This document shows, in pieces, positions 9,801 through 20,117 of a stretch of 64,000 bases of DNA. Positions within the stretch are counted from its first letter, which is position 1. Each line of letters begins with the position of its first letter. The translations under genes were made by a program, and so were the position numbers. Location of the stretch: NCBI GenBank assembly GCA_963575745.1, contig CAUYUJ010017837.1, forward strand, positions 90,001 through 154,000, written 5' to 3'. The stretch comes from Prorocentrum cordatum (taxonomy: Eukaryota; Sar; Dinophyceae; Prorocentrales; Prorocentraceae). Under the pieces are notes generated by a model that saw nothing but the letters and a program-made list of their open reading frames with translations, was not told where the DNA came from and searched no databases.

Positions 9801-10129
9801 CGCCCTCTCCTGGAAAAGTGTAGACCCCTCCCCTTTCCCCCCTTTCCCCGGCAACGCCACCCGGGCCCCCCCCCAGCAGAGCTGAAACTCAGGCTGTAAG
9901 ATTGTAAATTCAAACGCTGGATCGTCGGATCATGTTACACAGCCTCGCATCGCGCTTCTGCTAAGCTCGTCTATACACACTGCGTTGCTTGCCTGTTGTC
10001 TACTGCTGCTGCAAATGCACAGATGTACAGCGTACATGTTACACCTCTGTCACTCGTGTTATTCAGCTGCCTGCGGCAAGTCCCGCCACCTCGCCTGGGC
10101 TGTGGGTCTTTTGCCCATAGGATGTTCGT
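9801..10129. other. Non-repetitive spacer, nothing recognised
   Basis: About 330 bp of balanced-composition sequence between two stretches of the CTCTTGGG family. It contains short CA/TG-rich words such as GTACAGCGTACATGTTACAC. No ORF with recognisable motifs. Confidence 0.4.
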
Positions 10130-10665
10130 TGGGATTTCGTGGGAGGCCTCGCGTGGGCCTCTTGGAGGCAGTTTTGAGGCCTCTTAGGGGCAGTTTTGGA
10201 GCCTTTTGGGGGCCTCTTTTGGGCCTCATGGGGGCCTCTTGGGACCTGTTGGGCGCCTTTTGGGGCATCCTGGGGCCTCTTGGGGCGGAAGGCTCGGATT
10301 TTCGGTTCGTGTTCCCTCTCCTGGCCCCTTTTGGGGCCGTATTGGGTCACTCTTTGCCCGTCTTGGGCGCCTTTTGAGCCGTTTTGGAGCGCTCTTGGGC
10401 CGTCTTGGGGTCTCTAGGAGGCCTCTTGGGCTGTTTTGGGGTGGTCTTGAGAGCCTCTTGGGCCGTCTTGGAGCGTCGAAAAGTTGAAAAGGCGAGAACG
10501 CCAAGATCGTTCAAACACCGAAGGAACATCCATGGTTGTTGCCTCTTGGGGCCCTCTTAGAAGGCATCTTGGAGAACTCTTGGGGCCTCTTGGAGGCCTC
10601 TTGGGCCATCTGGAGGCCATCTTGGGCGTCTTAGAGCAATCGTTCGGCGACTCGGTGCCCTCCTA
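10130..10665 (+). repeat. CTCTTGGG repeat family
   Basis: Third long tract in this part of the window, with CTCTTGGGGC, GTTTTGGGGC and CGTCTTGGAGC units. It ends near the sequence CTCCTAGACCGTC. Confidence 0.75.
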
Positions 10666-10792
10666 GACCGTCTTTAGCCTTGGAGAGACTCAGGGCAGCG
10701 CCATGGCCGTCCACGGCATCCCCAGGAGTAGGGGTGGTGCAGCCGCTTGTCTACTGAACGAATAGTGGGCGATCCGTGAGAAGACTACAGAA

Positions 10793-10855
10793 ACCTGCCA
10801 GGCAGCCCTTGGCACTCTTCCCCGTCTCAACGTGCCGCAGACACGGTGGCAGATC
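10793..10855 (+). repeat. Dispersed 63-bp repeat, copy 1
   Basis: CCTGCCAGGCAGCCCTTGGC, then C(A)ACGTGCCGCAG(A/G)CACGGTGGC. A closely similar copy is at 28656-28718, in the same orientation and 17.9 kb away. Flanking sequence does not match. Confidence 0.75.
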
Positions 10856-11089
10856 ACTCTCATTACTCACAATTCTCCCAGCGCTGGGAGCGGAGGCCCC
10901 CCCCCCGGGCGGCCAGCGCAGGAAGCCAAGCGAAACCACGGGTGCGTGGAGCTCATGCGCGAAGGAGGGGCCAGAGGGGGCAGGGGGGCAGAGGGGCCAG
11001 ATGGGCCAGAGGGGGCCAGAGGGTGCAGGGCAGGGCCCAGCGGCATGGCTTTGGCCCCACTGGCCGACTTGCCCCACCAGGTGGGGATC

Positions 11090-11269
11090 CTCCAGATTTC
11101 ACAATAAAAGGGGGGGTGGTCTGATTTGGGATGGGGTCAGATTTGAGCTGTCTTGGAGGGTTCCAGTGGGTCTGGGCCAAAAGCCGCCCTTCATGGCTTG
11201 TTTGGGGGGGTCTGGAATTGCCCGTCTGTGAGGGTTGTGACCCCCTCCCTTTTATGGCGAAATCTGGAG
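11090..11269. repeat. Imperfect inverted repeat (arms about 32 bp)
   Basis: The left arm 11090-11121 contains CTCCAGATTTCACAATAAAA. The right arm 11239-11269 contains TTTTATGGCGAAATCTGGAG. Reversing the left arm gives TTTTATTGTGAAATCTGGAG, 18 of 20 identical to the right arm, and both then continue into C-rich sequence starting GACC. The loop is about 117 bp. Confidence 0.65.
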
Positions 11270-11470
11270 TACATGACCCAGCGTCGCACCCCCCAGTGCA
11301 CATGGGATCGAGTCCCCCCCCCCCGCAGGACGGGCGCGCCCATGGCCCTCGCAAAAGGCCCCGCGAATGGCATCGTGCCCCCCCCACCGCTTGGCCGTGG
11401 CCCTGCGAGCGTGGCGGCGGCGGAGGCTGCTGGTGCTCCCCCCCCCTCCCCTGTGGGTGTAGGGTGGTTC

Positions 11471-11521
11471 GTCGTCGTCGTCGTCGACGACGACGTCGTC
11501 GTCTTCCATCGGACTCGTCTT

Positions 11522-11563
<42 letters not shown>

Positions 11564-11579
11564 GCGTCGGCGTCGTCGT

Positions 11580-11620
<41 letters not shown>

Positions 11621-11672
11621 TCTGCGTGTCGTCAGCGTTGTCGCCGCCGCCGTCGTCGCCGCCGTCGTCATT

Positions 11673-11749
<77 letters not shown>

Positions 11750-11819
11750 TGTCGTCGGCGTCGTCGGCGTCGTCGTCGTCGTCGTCGTCGGCGGCGGCGT
11801 CGTCGTCGACGTTGGCGCT

Positions 11820-11866
<47 letters not shown>

Positions 11867-12039
11867 TGTCGTTGACTTCGTCGTCGTCGTCTCCATCCTC
11901 ATTGTCGTCGTCTTCGTCGTCGCCGTCGTCTTCATGCTCGTCGTCGTCTTCGTCGTCGTCGTCAGAGCCTGCGTCGTCTTTGTCATCGTAGTCTTCGTCG
12001 TCGTCGCCGTCGTCTTTGTCGTCGTCTTCGTCTTCGTCT

Positions 12040-12082
<43 letters not shown>

Positions 12083-12085
12083 TGT
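11471..12085. repeat. (GTC)n trinucleotide array, about 610 bp
   Basis: Almost pure GTC/CGT triplets with GCG, TTC and CTC substitutions. The minus-strand reading is an Asp-rich stretch in a 431-codon frame and other frames give poly-Thr, poly-Val, poly-Ser or poly-Arg. No frame is favoured. Confidence 0.95.
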
Positions 12086-12929
12086 CCCCCCCGCAGCCCA
12101 TCTTGGGGGTGGGCTGGCTGTGCAACCCTGGGACCCATCCAATCGGGGGGGCTGGGAACCCTCGACCCAGACTCATATATGCCGCTTCCCTCGGGTTTCG
12201 TGGGCTATCCTTACCTGGGAGGGTGGGCTGGTGGGGCTGGAAGACCATGACCCAGTGGGGATGGGGATGGGCTGGACGATGCTCGAGGAGGGGAGGACAC
12301 CCAACTTCGCGTTCTCAAACAATCATGGCTGCGATTGCATGCTGCTTGCTGGAGCCCTCCTTGTGTCCTGGTGTCGTGAAAACGAGTCGAGGTGAAAAGT
12401 TGGTCCCTCTGGTCCCCGAGAGGGTGTCGAGACTCCGGGGGTCGACGCTGCGAAAAATCATGACGTCGGACTTCTGGGTAGAAGGCGAGGTAGAGGGGCA
12501 GCGGGAGAATTATTGGATGGACGGAGGGCGGTGACGGGGGAGACAAGCAAAGGTTAGGGGGGAGAGGCCTAATAGGGAGCGGGGGTCGGGCGAAGCGGAG
12601 AGGCAGCTGTGATCCCCAGATGCTTAATTTTCCTCCCCGCCCCTTGCCCTGCATGATTAGTCCATCTCTGAGTCCACGACTGTATTCGTCTCCTCCTAGA
12701 CCCCTGCTGCACAGGGCGCTTTACGACGCCACCTGGTCGATCTGGTTCGATTTCTGGAGGCTCTGATTTGAGCCGATTCGATGCCGGCATTCCGTTCCGC
12801 GGCTCTTGTTTCGAGTTCATCCGATCAGGCCCGGCGTCGGTTCCGACGCCTACCGCTCCGACCCCATCCTGCCCCGCCCTGGGGGAGGGCGACGGCGAGA
12901 AACGGCGACCAGGGAGGCAGCAGGCCCCT
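12086..12929. other. Stretch without recognised content
   Basis: G-rich then mixed sequence between the GTC array and LINE relic 2. No conserved motif, tandem repeat or credible frame was found on either strand. Confidence 0.4.
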
Positions 12930-12939
12930 CGCTCTTCCT

Positions 12940-13408
12940 CTGAGCAGTTTTACGGCTCGCGGTCTTGGGTCTTGCCGGGCTGTGCAGCGCAACAGTTGGG
13001 CTATCCGCCCATCGTGGTCTGCCTCGAGGCGCAGTTCTGTGCTAGCCCTCGTTTCTTGCGAGGCCAGAGAGGCACCGCTGAGGCGATTCTGCCGACGCGA
13101 TCACTGGTGGCAGGTTCCTTGCATGGGATACGATCTGCTAAGTTGTTCTTGCACCCTTGCTCCAGCGATCCCAACAACGGGCCGATTCCATTACGTTCTG
13201 GACCTTTATCGACGACGCCGTGCTTCGAGCAGAAGGACCGAGAGAGCTGGTTGAATCTCGCATGGTCTCCTCCGCCGAAGATTTCAAGCAAGGATTGGAC
13301 ACTACGCGATTGGTGGTTTCTCCTAAGACGGTGTTGCTGGCCAGTGACGTCAGCTTGGCTAAAAAGCTGGCCAAGCCGCTTCGCCGCAAAGCCATTCCTG
13401 CGCAATAG
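12940..13408 (+). pseudogene. Reverse transcriptase core of LINE relic 2
   Basis: The frame of 12768-13430 gives EQFYGSRSWVLP and QQLGYPPIVVCLEAQF (RT motif A region), then SLVAGSLHGIRSAKLFLH, which occupies the motif B position (S-(I/L)-x-(A/P)-G). The frame then shifts to 13157-13408. That frame holds TFWTFIDDAV, with the YxDD-type box FIDD at 13205-13216, followed by VSPKTVLLASDVSLAKKLAK, the usual (S)-P-K-(T/S)-x-x-x-(A/G)-S helix after the active site. A TAG at 13406-13408 interrupts the continuation GLGVDATGGGRR in the same frame. The catalytic Asp pair is intact, the frame is not. Confidence 0.75.
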
Positions 13409-13569
13409 TGTCTGGAGGCAGTGGGCCTAGGAGTGGACGCAACTGGGGGTGGACGACGGTCGGTTCGCAAATCGTCGCAACGTGCTGCTACTGCTGCTAG
13501 ACGCGCCCTCCGACTACAGCGCTTTGTCACCATGCTCGCCTTCGCAGAGTCTCGCAGGGCCTCTGGAAA

Positions 13570-14763
13570 GTGGGAGCGCTGCCCCAAGCAGCGCGCGGGC
13601 CTCAGGTGCCGGGTCTTGCTCCGTACCAGTTGCTCCGAGTCTGCCGCCAAGCTGCCGCGGCGTGGGTGGGCCCGCTGAAGGGCAGATGCTTGGCCAGCAC
13701 TTTGGAAATATTATACGGAAAGAATGGCCCAGCTCTGGAGTTGCGTCGTCAGCTCGTGGCTGAGTACCTTGCAGCTTGGCGCCTTCATCCAGAATACCAT
13801 CAGAGAGATGAACAAGCTTGGCCGAGGATTTTACGCCGGCTTGAGTTGGCAGTTCGATCGGGCAGATGGCGAGTTGTCAAAGGACCAGTTTCAGCGGTGA
13901 TCGCGACACTTCTCGACGCTGGATGGACACCTACTACTGCAGTTTCTTGGTGGCGCTCAGAACCCGCTGGACATGCTGAGTGGAAGCTCCCCGCTTCGTC
14001 CCTGGCAGGCTTCGCAGGGGATGAGATTCTGGACGACTTGATGCATGATTTCAGTATTCATGTATGGGTTCAGGCTGCTGAGCATGATGGCGCCTACGAC
14101 CTCCAAGGAGGAGCTCACCTCTACTGGCCTCGGCGGGAATTCGTCGAGTTTTCGAAGGATGGGGACTGCGACATGGCGGGCCGGACGCTGTGCGTGGCTG
14201 CTGGTGCTCAGTGGCCTCGCGTCCGCCAGTTTCCGACGGGCACGGAGGAGCAACAGCAGTACCCGCGGTGCGGCCAATCGCCTGAGACGCTGCGGCGTCG
14301 CATTTTGGAGTGTGAGCGCAGCGGAGATCATGGGGATTGTTCCCTCTCCGCCTCCCTTGTATCTCAGGCTTCAGTGAATAGTGATATGAATCCAGGTTTG
14401 CGGCTCAGAGGTGCCCCCCCCCGACCGACCACGTTCACCCCGAGTTCGTGGACAAACGGATTAAATCCCCTCGGCGCGACGTCCCCGATGGAGTTGTCGT
14501 CTGTCGGCTCTGCGGCCTTGGTGGTTTTCGGGGATGGTTCTGGAGGGCGTTTCTCCTCCGACCCTCGTCGCCGACGTTGTGGCGCGGCTTCTGTGGTGGT
14601 CAGAATCATCCCCGGGACGTCGCTGTGGGAGGTGGTCGGGGGCGTTTCTGGCATTTTAGCTGGTAAGTCTCAAGCCGCTCCTCGTTCCGAGCTTCTGGCT
14701 TTCGCGCTGTGTCTTGAGGGCACTACAGGCCCTTTTCATTATGTTACGGACCATATCCTTTAG
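13570..14763 (+). pseudogene. Post-RT linker and RNase H N-terminus of LINE relic 2
   Basis: A 397-codon frame in the same phase as the next feature. Residues 1-230 or so are the Trp- and Arg-rich linker found between RT and RNase H, including WGP-like AAAWVGPLKG and KGPVSAVIATLLDAGW. Near residue 317 comes FGDGSGGRFSSDP, then RRRRCGAASVVV and AAPRSELLAFALCLE. This is the RNase H pattern of DGS(G), a Cys/Gly strand and a catalytic Glu in (P/S)RxE. It ends YVTDHIL then TAG, where the third catalytic Asp is expected (VTD). The missing remainder is in frame downstream, so a single amber codon separates the halves. Confidence 0.75.
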
Positions 14764-15450
14764 TTTCTGGGTGGGAGCGGGGTCGGGCCAGTGCGGTGGG
14801 TGAGGAATTGGGATTTGTGGCTCCGAATTAAAACCGCCCCAGTCTCACGAGGAGAGGGGCGAGTCACCTTAGAGTTGGCGGTTTCTCACCTAGACCTCGA
14901 GGCCGAGGGCCTTTCAGCCCGTCAGGTTTCCTTCAAGGCTGGAAATCACCTGGCGGACCAAGCGGCCTCAGAGGCCGCCGATCGTTCCTGGCATTTTCCG
15001 GCCCGTCCTGATCCCACGACCGGTTTTTGGGATGCGCAGACTGCCCAAATCCTGGCCGACCCCAGGAAAGCTCGGCCGTCGGTTGTTCCCTTGGAGAGAG
15101 CGAGGCCAGGGTCGAAGTTTGATCGAGCGTTTCGCGCCTCGCCGCACAAATTCGTGACGCATGGCAGTTCCTTCCGCTGCAGAGTGTGTGACGTGCATTG
15201 GGATACGCAGGACCTTTTAGTCCCCAAGGCACCTTGCATCCCTGCCGTGGTGTTCGCCCCTTCCCCCCGGACGTCGTTGTCGAGGTCCCTGGGCCTGTCT
15301 CGGCTTCTGGTGCGGTCTTGCATCCCTCTCACAAGCTGGCGTTCTGGGATTGCACAGCTTGTATGCGTGCCAGGTTTGTGGCCGAACGGCTACTTCGGAC
15401 GGGTACCAGCTGGTGCCCGAGTGCCAAGCGCCCTCGAAGAAAGGCTATGA
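14764..15450 (+). pseudogene. RNase H C-terminus and Cys region of LINE relic 2
   Basis: Continues the frame of the previous feature past the TAG. LELAVSHLDLEAEGLS and FKAGNHLADQAASEAA give the (K)SH and GNxxAD motifs of RNase H, the last Asp being catalytic. Further on CRVCDVHWDTQ (about 15180-15215) and, in a neighbouring frame, WDCTACMRARF (about 15350-15380) supply CxxC pairs that may form the terminal zinc-binding region of such LINEs. That pairing is inference. A short basic C-terminal tail in the frame 15198-15578 may be part of the same end. Confidence 0.7.
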
Positions 15451-15659
15451 CGGGCAGAATTCGTCGCGGATTGTACCCGAGCTTTGCAGGACCGTCCAAG
15501 GCGAGTTCCCTGCACCGCCATGATCGCATTGCAGCCGTGGCCGTTCAGCAGGCACGAGCGCGAGGGTGTGCCGTTTGAGGCACGTGCGCTCCTTGCTTGC
15601 TGCGCTCTCCTTCCTCCCTGTCCCGTACTCTCCTGCACGACGTTGCTTGCCAAAACGTT

Positions 15660-15785
15660 CCAAAACGTTCCTCCTCCCCCTCCTCCTCCTCCCCCCCCTT
15701 CCCCTCCTCCCCCTCCTCTTCCCTCCCGCCCCCTCCCACTTCCCCGCCGCCCCGCCCCGCCCCGCCCCCTTCGGCGCGCCCCCTC
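15660..15785. repeat. Polypyrimidine (CCT)n/(CCC)n tract
   Basis: About 125 bp of nearly pure pyrimidine on the plus strand: CCTCCTCCT, CCCCCTTCC and CCGCCCCGCC. Potential H-DNA-forming mirror composition. No frame credible. Confidence 0.85.
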
Positions 15786-16068
15786 TTGCTGCCGGGGCGG
15801 CGGAGGGGGGCGGCCCGGGGCCATGCGCGATATCTGCAGTGTTTTCGGTGGGCCTCCCGCGGGACGGCGGGCGGGGAGGTGGCACCTTCGTCGCCGTGAA
15901 AAAGATGCCGACGAGGTGGCGCGCCGCGCCAGAGTGCGGGGGCGGTTGCTGTTCGGCGGCGAGCCCGGGTGGGGCGCTGGATGTCAAGGAAAGGAGGAGC
16001 GACCCCAGACTTCCAACGTCGTGCTCCTTCCGCAACGTGGAGCCCACAAGTTCTTGACCTCTTCCCCA

Positions 16069-16232
16069 ACATTGGCTTTTCATGTTGAGTCGTTCTCCCC
16101 ATTTAGGCTTGCCTGAGTTTTTGTTGTGCTATATCTGTATAATAATTTGTTGGTCCCCCCCACATTGGCTTTTCATTTTGAGTTGTTTTCCCCAATTAGG
16201 CTTGCCTCAGTTGTTTGTTGTTGTTGTTGTTG
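16069..16232 (+). repeat. 93-bp tandem pair
   Basis: ACATTGGCTTTTCAT(G/T)TTGA begins at 16069 and again at 16162, each followed by CCCCA(T/A)TTAGGCTTGCCT. The second copy runs into the (TTG)n at the start of the long direct repeat. Confidence 0.75.
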
Positions 16233-16554
16233 AACATTATTTATTCTCAAGAATAATTATTGTTGGGGCCCCTGGTGCGCGACCCCCTCGCCGCGCCTAG
16301 GCCGCAGCTACATTTTCATCATTTTCGTGAGGAAGCCTCAGGTAATACGATGTCATCAAGATCCGGTTGTTTTGTTCCCCCCCGCTGTCCCTTGCAAAAA
16401 CACTATAAAATGAAATTTCTTGTTCTAAATAACCAAACTTCAAGAATCCCTTGCAAAAAATAAGGTAAAGTGGACATTCGCGCGCGCAAGACGAAATCCT
16501 TCCAAAACCTTAGTGTTCGTAGCGATTTCAACATAAAAACATCAAAAAACCAAT

Positions 16555-16612
<58 letters not shown>

Positions 16613-17153
16613 GTCACAATTTCATCCCGCGCGCTCTTGCGGATTTGCAGGAAACCCAACTTTTTTAAACATTTCTGTCAAACGGGCTTTTGCGATCAAC
16701 TTCTTCACGTGCTTCGAACTTCTCCAACAACGGTTGCGCACCTGCCAGGGCCATCATCCCTGTCAAATAATACCATGCGGGACACATTCGTTTTTTCTTT
16801 CCGTGCGCACGCCGAAATCTTCAAAAACCATTGGGTTTCGTAGGAATTTTAGCACCGCGCAACATAAAATCATTTTTCGCACCGTAGGCCCTTCAAATCG
16901 TCGTCGTCGTATACTAAGCTAGTTTCCACAAGATGTTACCACAAGAAGTCATTGAAACCATGCGCCAGTGTAGTAGCCACGGTCGTCCGCATGCCACGAA
17001 GTGAAGTGTCCGAACGTCATAGGGCGGGAAGCTGGGTGTGGGTGGTGGCGAAGAGTCGTTTGGAAATGTGGTAGAGCTTGAACCGGCCCCCCCACAAAGT
17101 GGGGGTATTGGCGGGCGTCGTATGAAAACCCTGGCACTGGTGAGAACACTGAG
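16215..17153 (+). repeat. Long direct repeat DR1 (939 bp)
   Basis: Starts in (TTG)n, then GAACATTATTTATTCT, and ends GGTGAGAACACTGAG. The copy at 19192-20103 is almost identical: single-base differences near 16248 and 16269, one-base indels in A-runs, and a poly(T) of 51 (16556-16606) against 21. It includes a small hairpin (TTATTCT/AGAATAA) and no credible gene. The high identity means the duplication is recent. LTRs were considered and not favoured, because there are no TG..CA ends, primer-binding site or coding interior. Confidence 0.9.
16556..16606 (+). repeat. Poly(T) tract in DR1
   Basis: 51 T in DR1. The corresponding tract in DR2 is 19537-19557, 21 T. This is the largest length difference between the two copies. 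Confidence 0.95.
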
Positions 17154-17200
17154 TGACGGTAGTAATTGTTGGTTGTTGTTGTTGTTGTTGTTGACGAAAC

Positions 17201-17273
17201 CACTAGCTGGCGGACCGGCCTCCCCCCCCCCCCCCCCCCCCGCGCAACGCAGCGCAACGCAACGCAACGCTCT
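17201..17273 (+). repeat. Inverted boundary sequence, left arm
   Basis: GAAACCACTAGCTGGCGGAC leads into C20 and then GCGCAACG repeats. The right counterpart at 18924-19000 reads GCGTTGCG repeats, G21 and a diverged reverse complement of the lead. Together they bracket the palindromic satellite in inverted orientation. Confidence 0.7.
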
Positions 17274-17282
17274 CCCCGCGCG

Positions 17283-17415
17283 CCCCCCCGCGGGGCGTAC
17301 AGGGACCCGTACAGGGTTCTATAGGGCTCCCACAGGACCCCTACAGGGTTCCATAGGATTCCTATAGGACCCCTACACGGTTCCATAGGATTCCTATAGG
17401 ACCCGTACAGGGTTC
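17283..17415 (+). repeat. Minisatellite of ACAGGGTTCC / TATAGGACCC units
   Basis: About 130 bp of related words: TACAGGGTTCCATAGGATTC and CTATAGGACCCCTACA. Composition and TATAGGA(T/C)CC core resemble the larger satellite at 17.8-18.8 kb, so it may be an older relative. Confidence 0.65.
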
Positions 17416-17712
17416 CTAGAGGAGGAGGAGGAGGAGGAGGAGGAGGAGGAGAGGAGGAGGAGGAGGAGGAGGAGGGGGAGGAGGAGGAGGAAGGAGGAGG
17501 AGGAGGAGGAGGAGGAGGAGGAGGAGGAGGGGGAGAGGGAGGAGGAGGAGGAGGAGAGGAGATGGAGGAGGAGGGGAGGAGGAGGAGGAGGAGGAGGAGG
17601 AGGAGGAGGAGGAGGGGGAGGAGGAGGAGGAGGGGGATGGGGGGAAGGGGGAAGGGGAGGAGGACGAGGAGGATGTAGAGGAGGAGGAGGAGGAGGAGGA
17701 GGACGAGCCTCT
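17416..17712 (+). repeat. (GAG)n purine tract, about 300 bp
   Basis: GAGGAG repeats with GGGGAG interruptions. Purine on the plus strand, pyrimidine on the minus strand. Confidence 0.9.
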
Positions 17713-17789
17713 AGAGGCCTCGGGCCCCGCCTCTCACGGCGCCTCCCCCCAGACCCTCCAGAGCGCCCCATCGGGAACCCAAGCGAGAA

Positions 17790-18845
17790 CAATCCGTCTA
17801 GGATCCGTAAGGGATCCCATACAGTCCGTATAGGATCTGTATGGGATCCCATACAGTCCGTATAGGATCCGTAGGGGATCCCATACAGTCCGTATAGGAT
17901 CCGTAGGGGATCCCATACAGTCCGTCTAGGATCCGTAAGGGATCCCATACAGTCCGTATAGGATCCGTATGGGATCCCATACAGTTCGTATAGGATCCGT
18001 AGGGGACCCCATACAGTCCGTATAGGATCCGTATGGGATCCCGTACAGTCCGTATAGACGCCGTATGGGATCCTATACAGTCTGGATAGGATCCGTAGGG
18101 GATCCCATACAGTCCGTCTAGGATCCGTATGGGATCCCATACAGTCCGTATAGGATCCGTATGGGATCCCATACAGTCCGTATAGACGCCGTATGGGATC
18201 CTATACAGTCTGGATAGGATCCGTAGGGGATCCCATACAGTCCGTCTAGGATCCGTAAGGGATCCCATACAGTCCGTATAGGATCCGTAGGGGATCCCAT
18301 ACAGTCCGTATAGGATCCGTAGGGGATCCATAGGATCCGTATCCCATACAATCCGTATAGGATCCGTATGGGATCCCATACAGTCCGTATAGGATCCGTA
18401 TGGGATCCCATACAGTCCGTATAGGATCCGTATGGGATCCATACAGTCTGTATAGGATCCGTATGGGATCCCATACCGTATAGGATCCCATACATAGGAT
18501 CCGTATAGGATCCGTATGGGATCCCATACAGTCCTTATGGGATCCGTATATACAGTCCGCATAGCATCCGTATGGGGATCCCATACAGTCCGTATCGGAT
18601 CGGTAGGGGATCCCATGCAGTCCGTATAGGATCCGTATGCGATCCCATACAGTCCGTATAGGATCCGTATGGGATCCCATACAGTCCGTATAGGATCCGT
18701 ATGGGATCCCATACAGTCCGTATAGGATCCGTATGGGATCCCATACAGTCCGTATAGGATCCGTATGGGATCCCATACAGTCCGTATAGGATCCGTATGG
18801 GATCCTATACAGTCCGTCTAGGATCCGTAGGGGATCCCATACAGT
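17790..18845 (+). repeat. 32-bp satellite with palindromic core, about 33 copies
   Basis: The consensus unit is GGATCCGTATGGGATCCCAT followed by ACAGTCCGTATA. The core GTATGGGATCCCATAC is a perfect 16-bp palindrome. Variants include GTAGGGGATCCC, GTCTAGGATCCG and shortened units around 18.32-18.55 kb. Three units equal 32 codons, so minus-strand frames show a 32-residue periodic Ile/Tyr/Asp/Pro/Arg reading in all three phases. This is a consequence of the period and not evidence of a protein. Confidence 0.95.
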
Positions 18846-18923
18846 GGGAGCTCCCGTAGGGTCACACACCCCCCACCTGCCCGCGCAACGGAACACAACG
18901 CAACAGAGGCTGCTCATACAGCC

Positions 18924-19000
18924 GTGTTGCGTTGCGTTGCGTTGCGTTGCGGGGGGGGGGGGGGGGGGGGGTCCTGGTACACCAGTGGGTTGTTTCGCTA
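18924..19000 (+). repeat. Inverted boundary sequence, right arm
   Basis: GTGTTGCG repeats, G21 (18951-18971) and GTCCTGGTACACCAGTGGGT. Reverse-complementing gives the same order as 17201-17273, with divergence in the unique part. A second partial copy (GGTACACCAGCAGGTTGTTT) follows at about 19037. Confidence 0.65.
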
Positions 19001-19054
19001 CATGGAGCAAAACAGCGAACTGGTGGACCGGCTCCGGGTACACCAGCAGGTTGT

Positions 19055-19210
19055 TTTGCCTTGTTGTTGTTGTTGTTGTTGTTGTTTTTGTTTTTGTTTT
19101 TGTTTTTGTTTTTGTTGTTGTTGTTTTTGTTTTTGTTATTGTTTTTGTTTTTGTTTTTGTTTTTGGTTTTGGTTTTGGTTTTGGTTTGTGTTGTTGTTGT
19201 TGTTGTTGTT
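19055..19210 (+). repeat. (TTG)n and (TTTTTG)n tract
   Basis: GTTGTT runs, then GTTTTT and GGTTTT repeats, then (TTG)n leading into DR2. Reads as poly-Leu/Val/Phe/Cys in the plus frames. Confidence 0.9.
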
Positions 19211-20103
19211 GAACATTATTTATTCTAAAGAATAATTATTGTTGGGACCCCTGGTGCGCGACCCCCTCGCCGCGCCTAGGCCGCAGCTACATTTTCATCA
19301 TTTTCGTGAGGAAGCCTCAGGTAATACGATGTCATCAAGATCCGGTTGTTTTGTTCCCCCCCGCTGTCCCTTGCAAAAAACACTATAAAATGAAATTTCT
19401 TGTTCTAAAATAACCAAACTTCAAGAATCCCTTGCAAAAAATAAGGTAAAGTGGACATTCGCGCGCGCAAGACGAAATCCTTCCAAAACCTTAGTGTTCG
19501 TAGCGATTTCAACATAAAAACATCAAAAAACCAATGTTTTTTTTTTTTTTTTTTTTTAAAGTGTCACAATTTCATCCCGCGCGCTCTTGCGGATTTGCAG
19601 GAAACCCAACTTTTTTAAACATTTCTGTCAAACGGGCTTTTGCGATCAACTTCTTCACGTGCTTCGAACTTCTCCAACAACGGTTGCGCACCTGCCAGGG
19701 CCATCATCCCTGTCAAATAATACCATGCGGGACACATTCGTTTTTTCTTTCCGTGCGCACGCCGAAATCTTCAAAAACCATTGGGTTTCGTAGGAATTTT
19801 AGCACCGCGCAACATAAAATCATTTTTCGCACCGTAGGCCCTTCAAATCGTCGTCGTCGTATACTAAGCTAGTTTCCACAAGATGTTACCACAAGAAGTC
19901 ATTGAAACCATGCGCCAGTGTAGTAGCCACGGTCGTCCGCATGCCACGAAGTGAAGTGTCCGAACGTCATAGGGCGGGAAGCTGGGTGTGGGTGGTGGCG
20001 AAGAGTCGTTTGGAAATGTGGTAGAGCTTGAACCGGCCCCCCCACAAAGTGGGGGTATTGGCGGGCGTCGTATGAAAACCCTGGCACTGGTGAGAACACT
20101 GAG
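19192..20103 (+). repeat. Long direct repeat DR2 (912 bp)
   Basis: Second copy of 16215-17153 in the same orientation, 2,977 bp downstream. It again begins in (TTG)n and ends GAACACTGAG. About 20 bp after each copy another (TTG)n tract begins, so both copies lie between TTG microsatellites. Confidence 0.9.
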
Positions 20104-20117
20104 CGTTCGGGTAAAAT

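Larger units (their letters stand above)
12930..15580 (+). mobile_element. LINE relic 2 (RT, RNase H, Cys region)
   Basis: The best preserved LINE in the window. In order are RT motif A-like sequence (about 12940-13010), the RT core (about 13010-13230), the post-RT segment (about 13230-13560), a long linker (13570-14480), RNase H (about 14490-14970) and a Cys-rich end (about 15160-15450). It is open except for at least one frameshift before 13157, a TAG at 13406, a frameshift near 13560 and a TAG at 14761. No 5' endonuclease was found, suggesting 5' truncation, which is usual for LINEs. No poly-A tail was recognised downstream. Confidence 0.75.

Noticed and set aside
10953-12248. 431-codon Asp-rich minus-strand frame
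   Set aside because: It reads a GTC microsatellite. Other frames in both directions are equally long.
17798-19043. Large repeat protein with 32-residue period on the minus strand
   Set aside because: The period arises because three 32-bp units make 32 codons. All minus frames give the same cyclic sequence.
16215-20103. LTR retrotransposon with 0.9-kb LTRs
   Set aside because: No TG...CA ends, primer-binding site, polypurine tract or coding sequence inside; boundaries coincide with TTG microsatellites.
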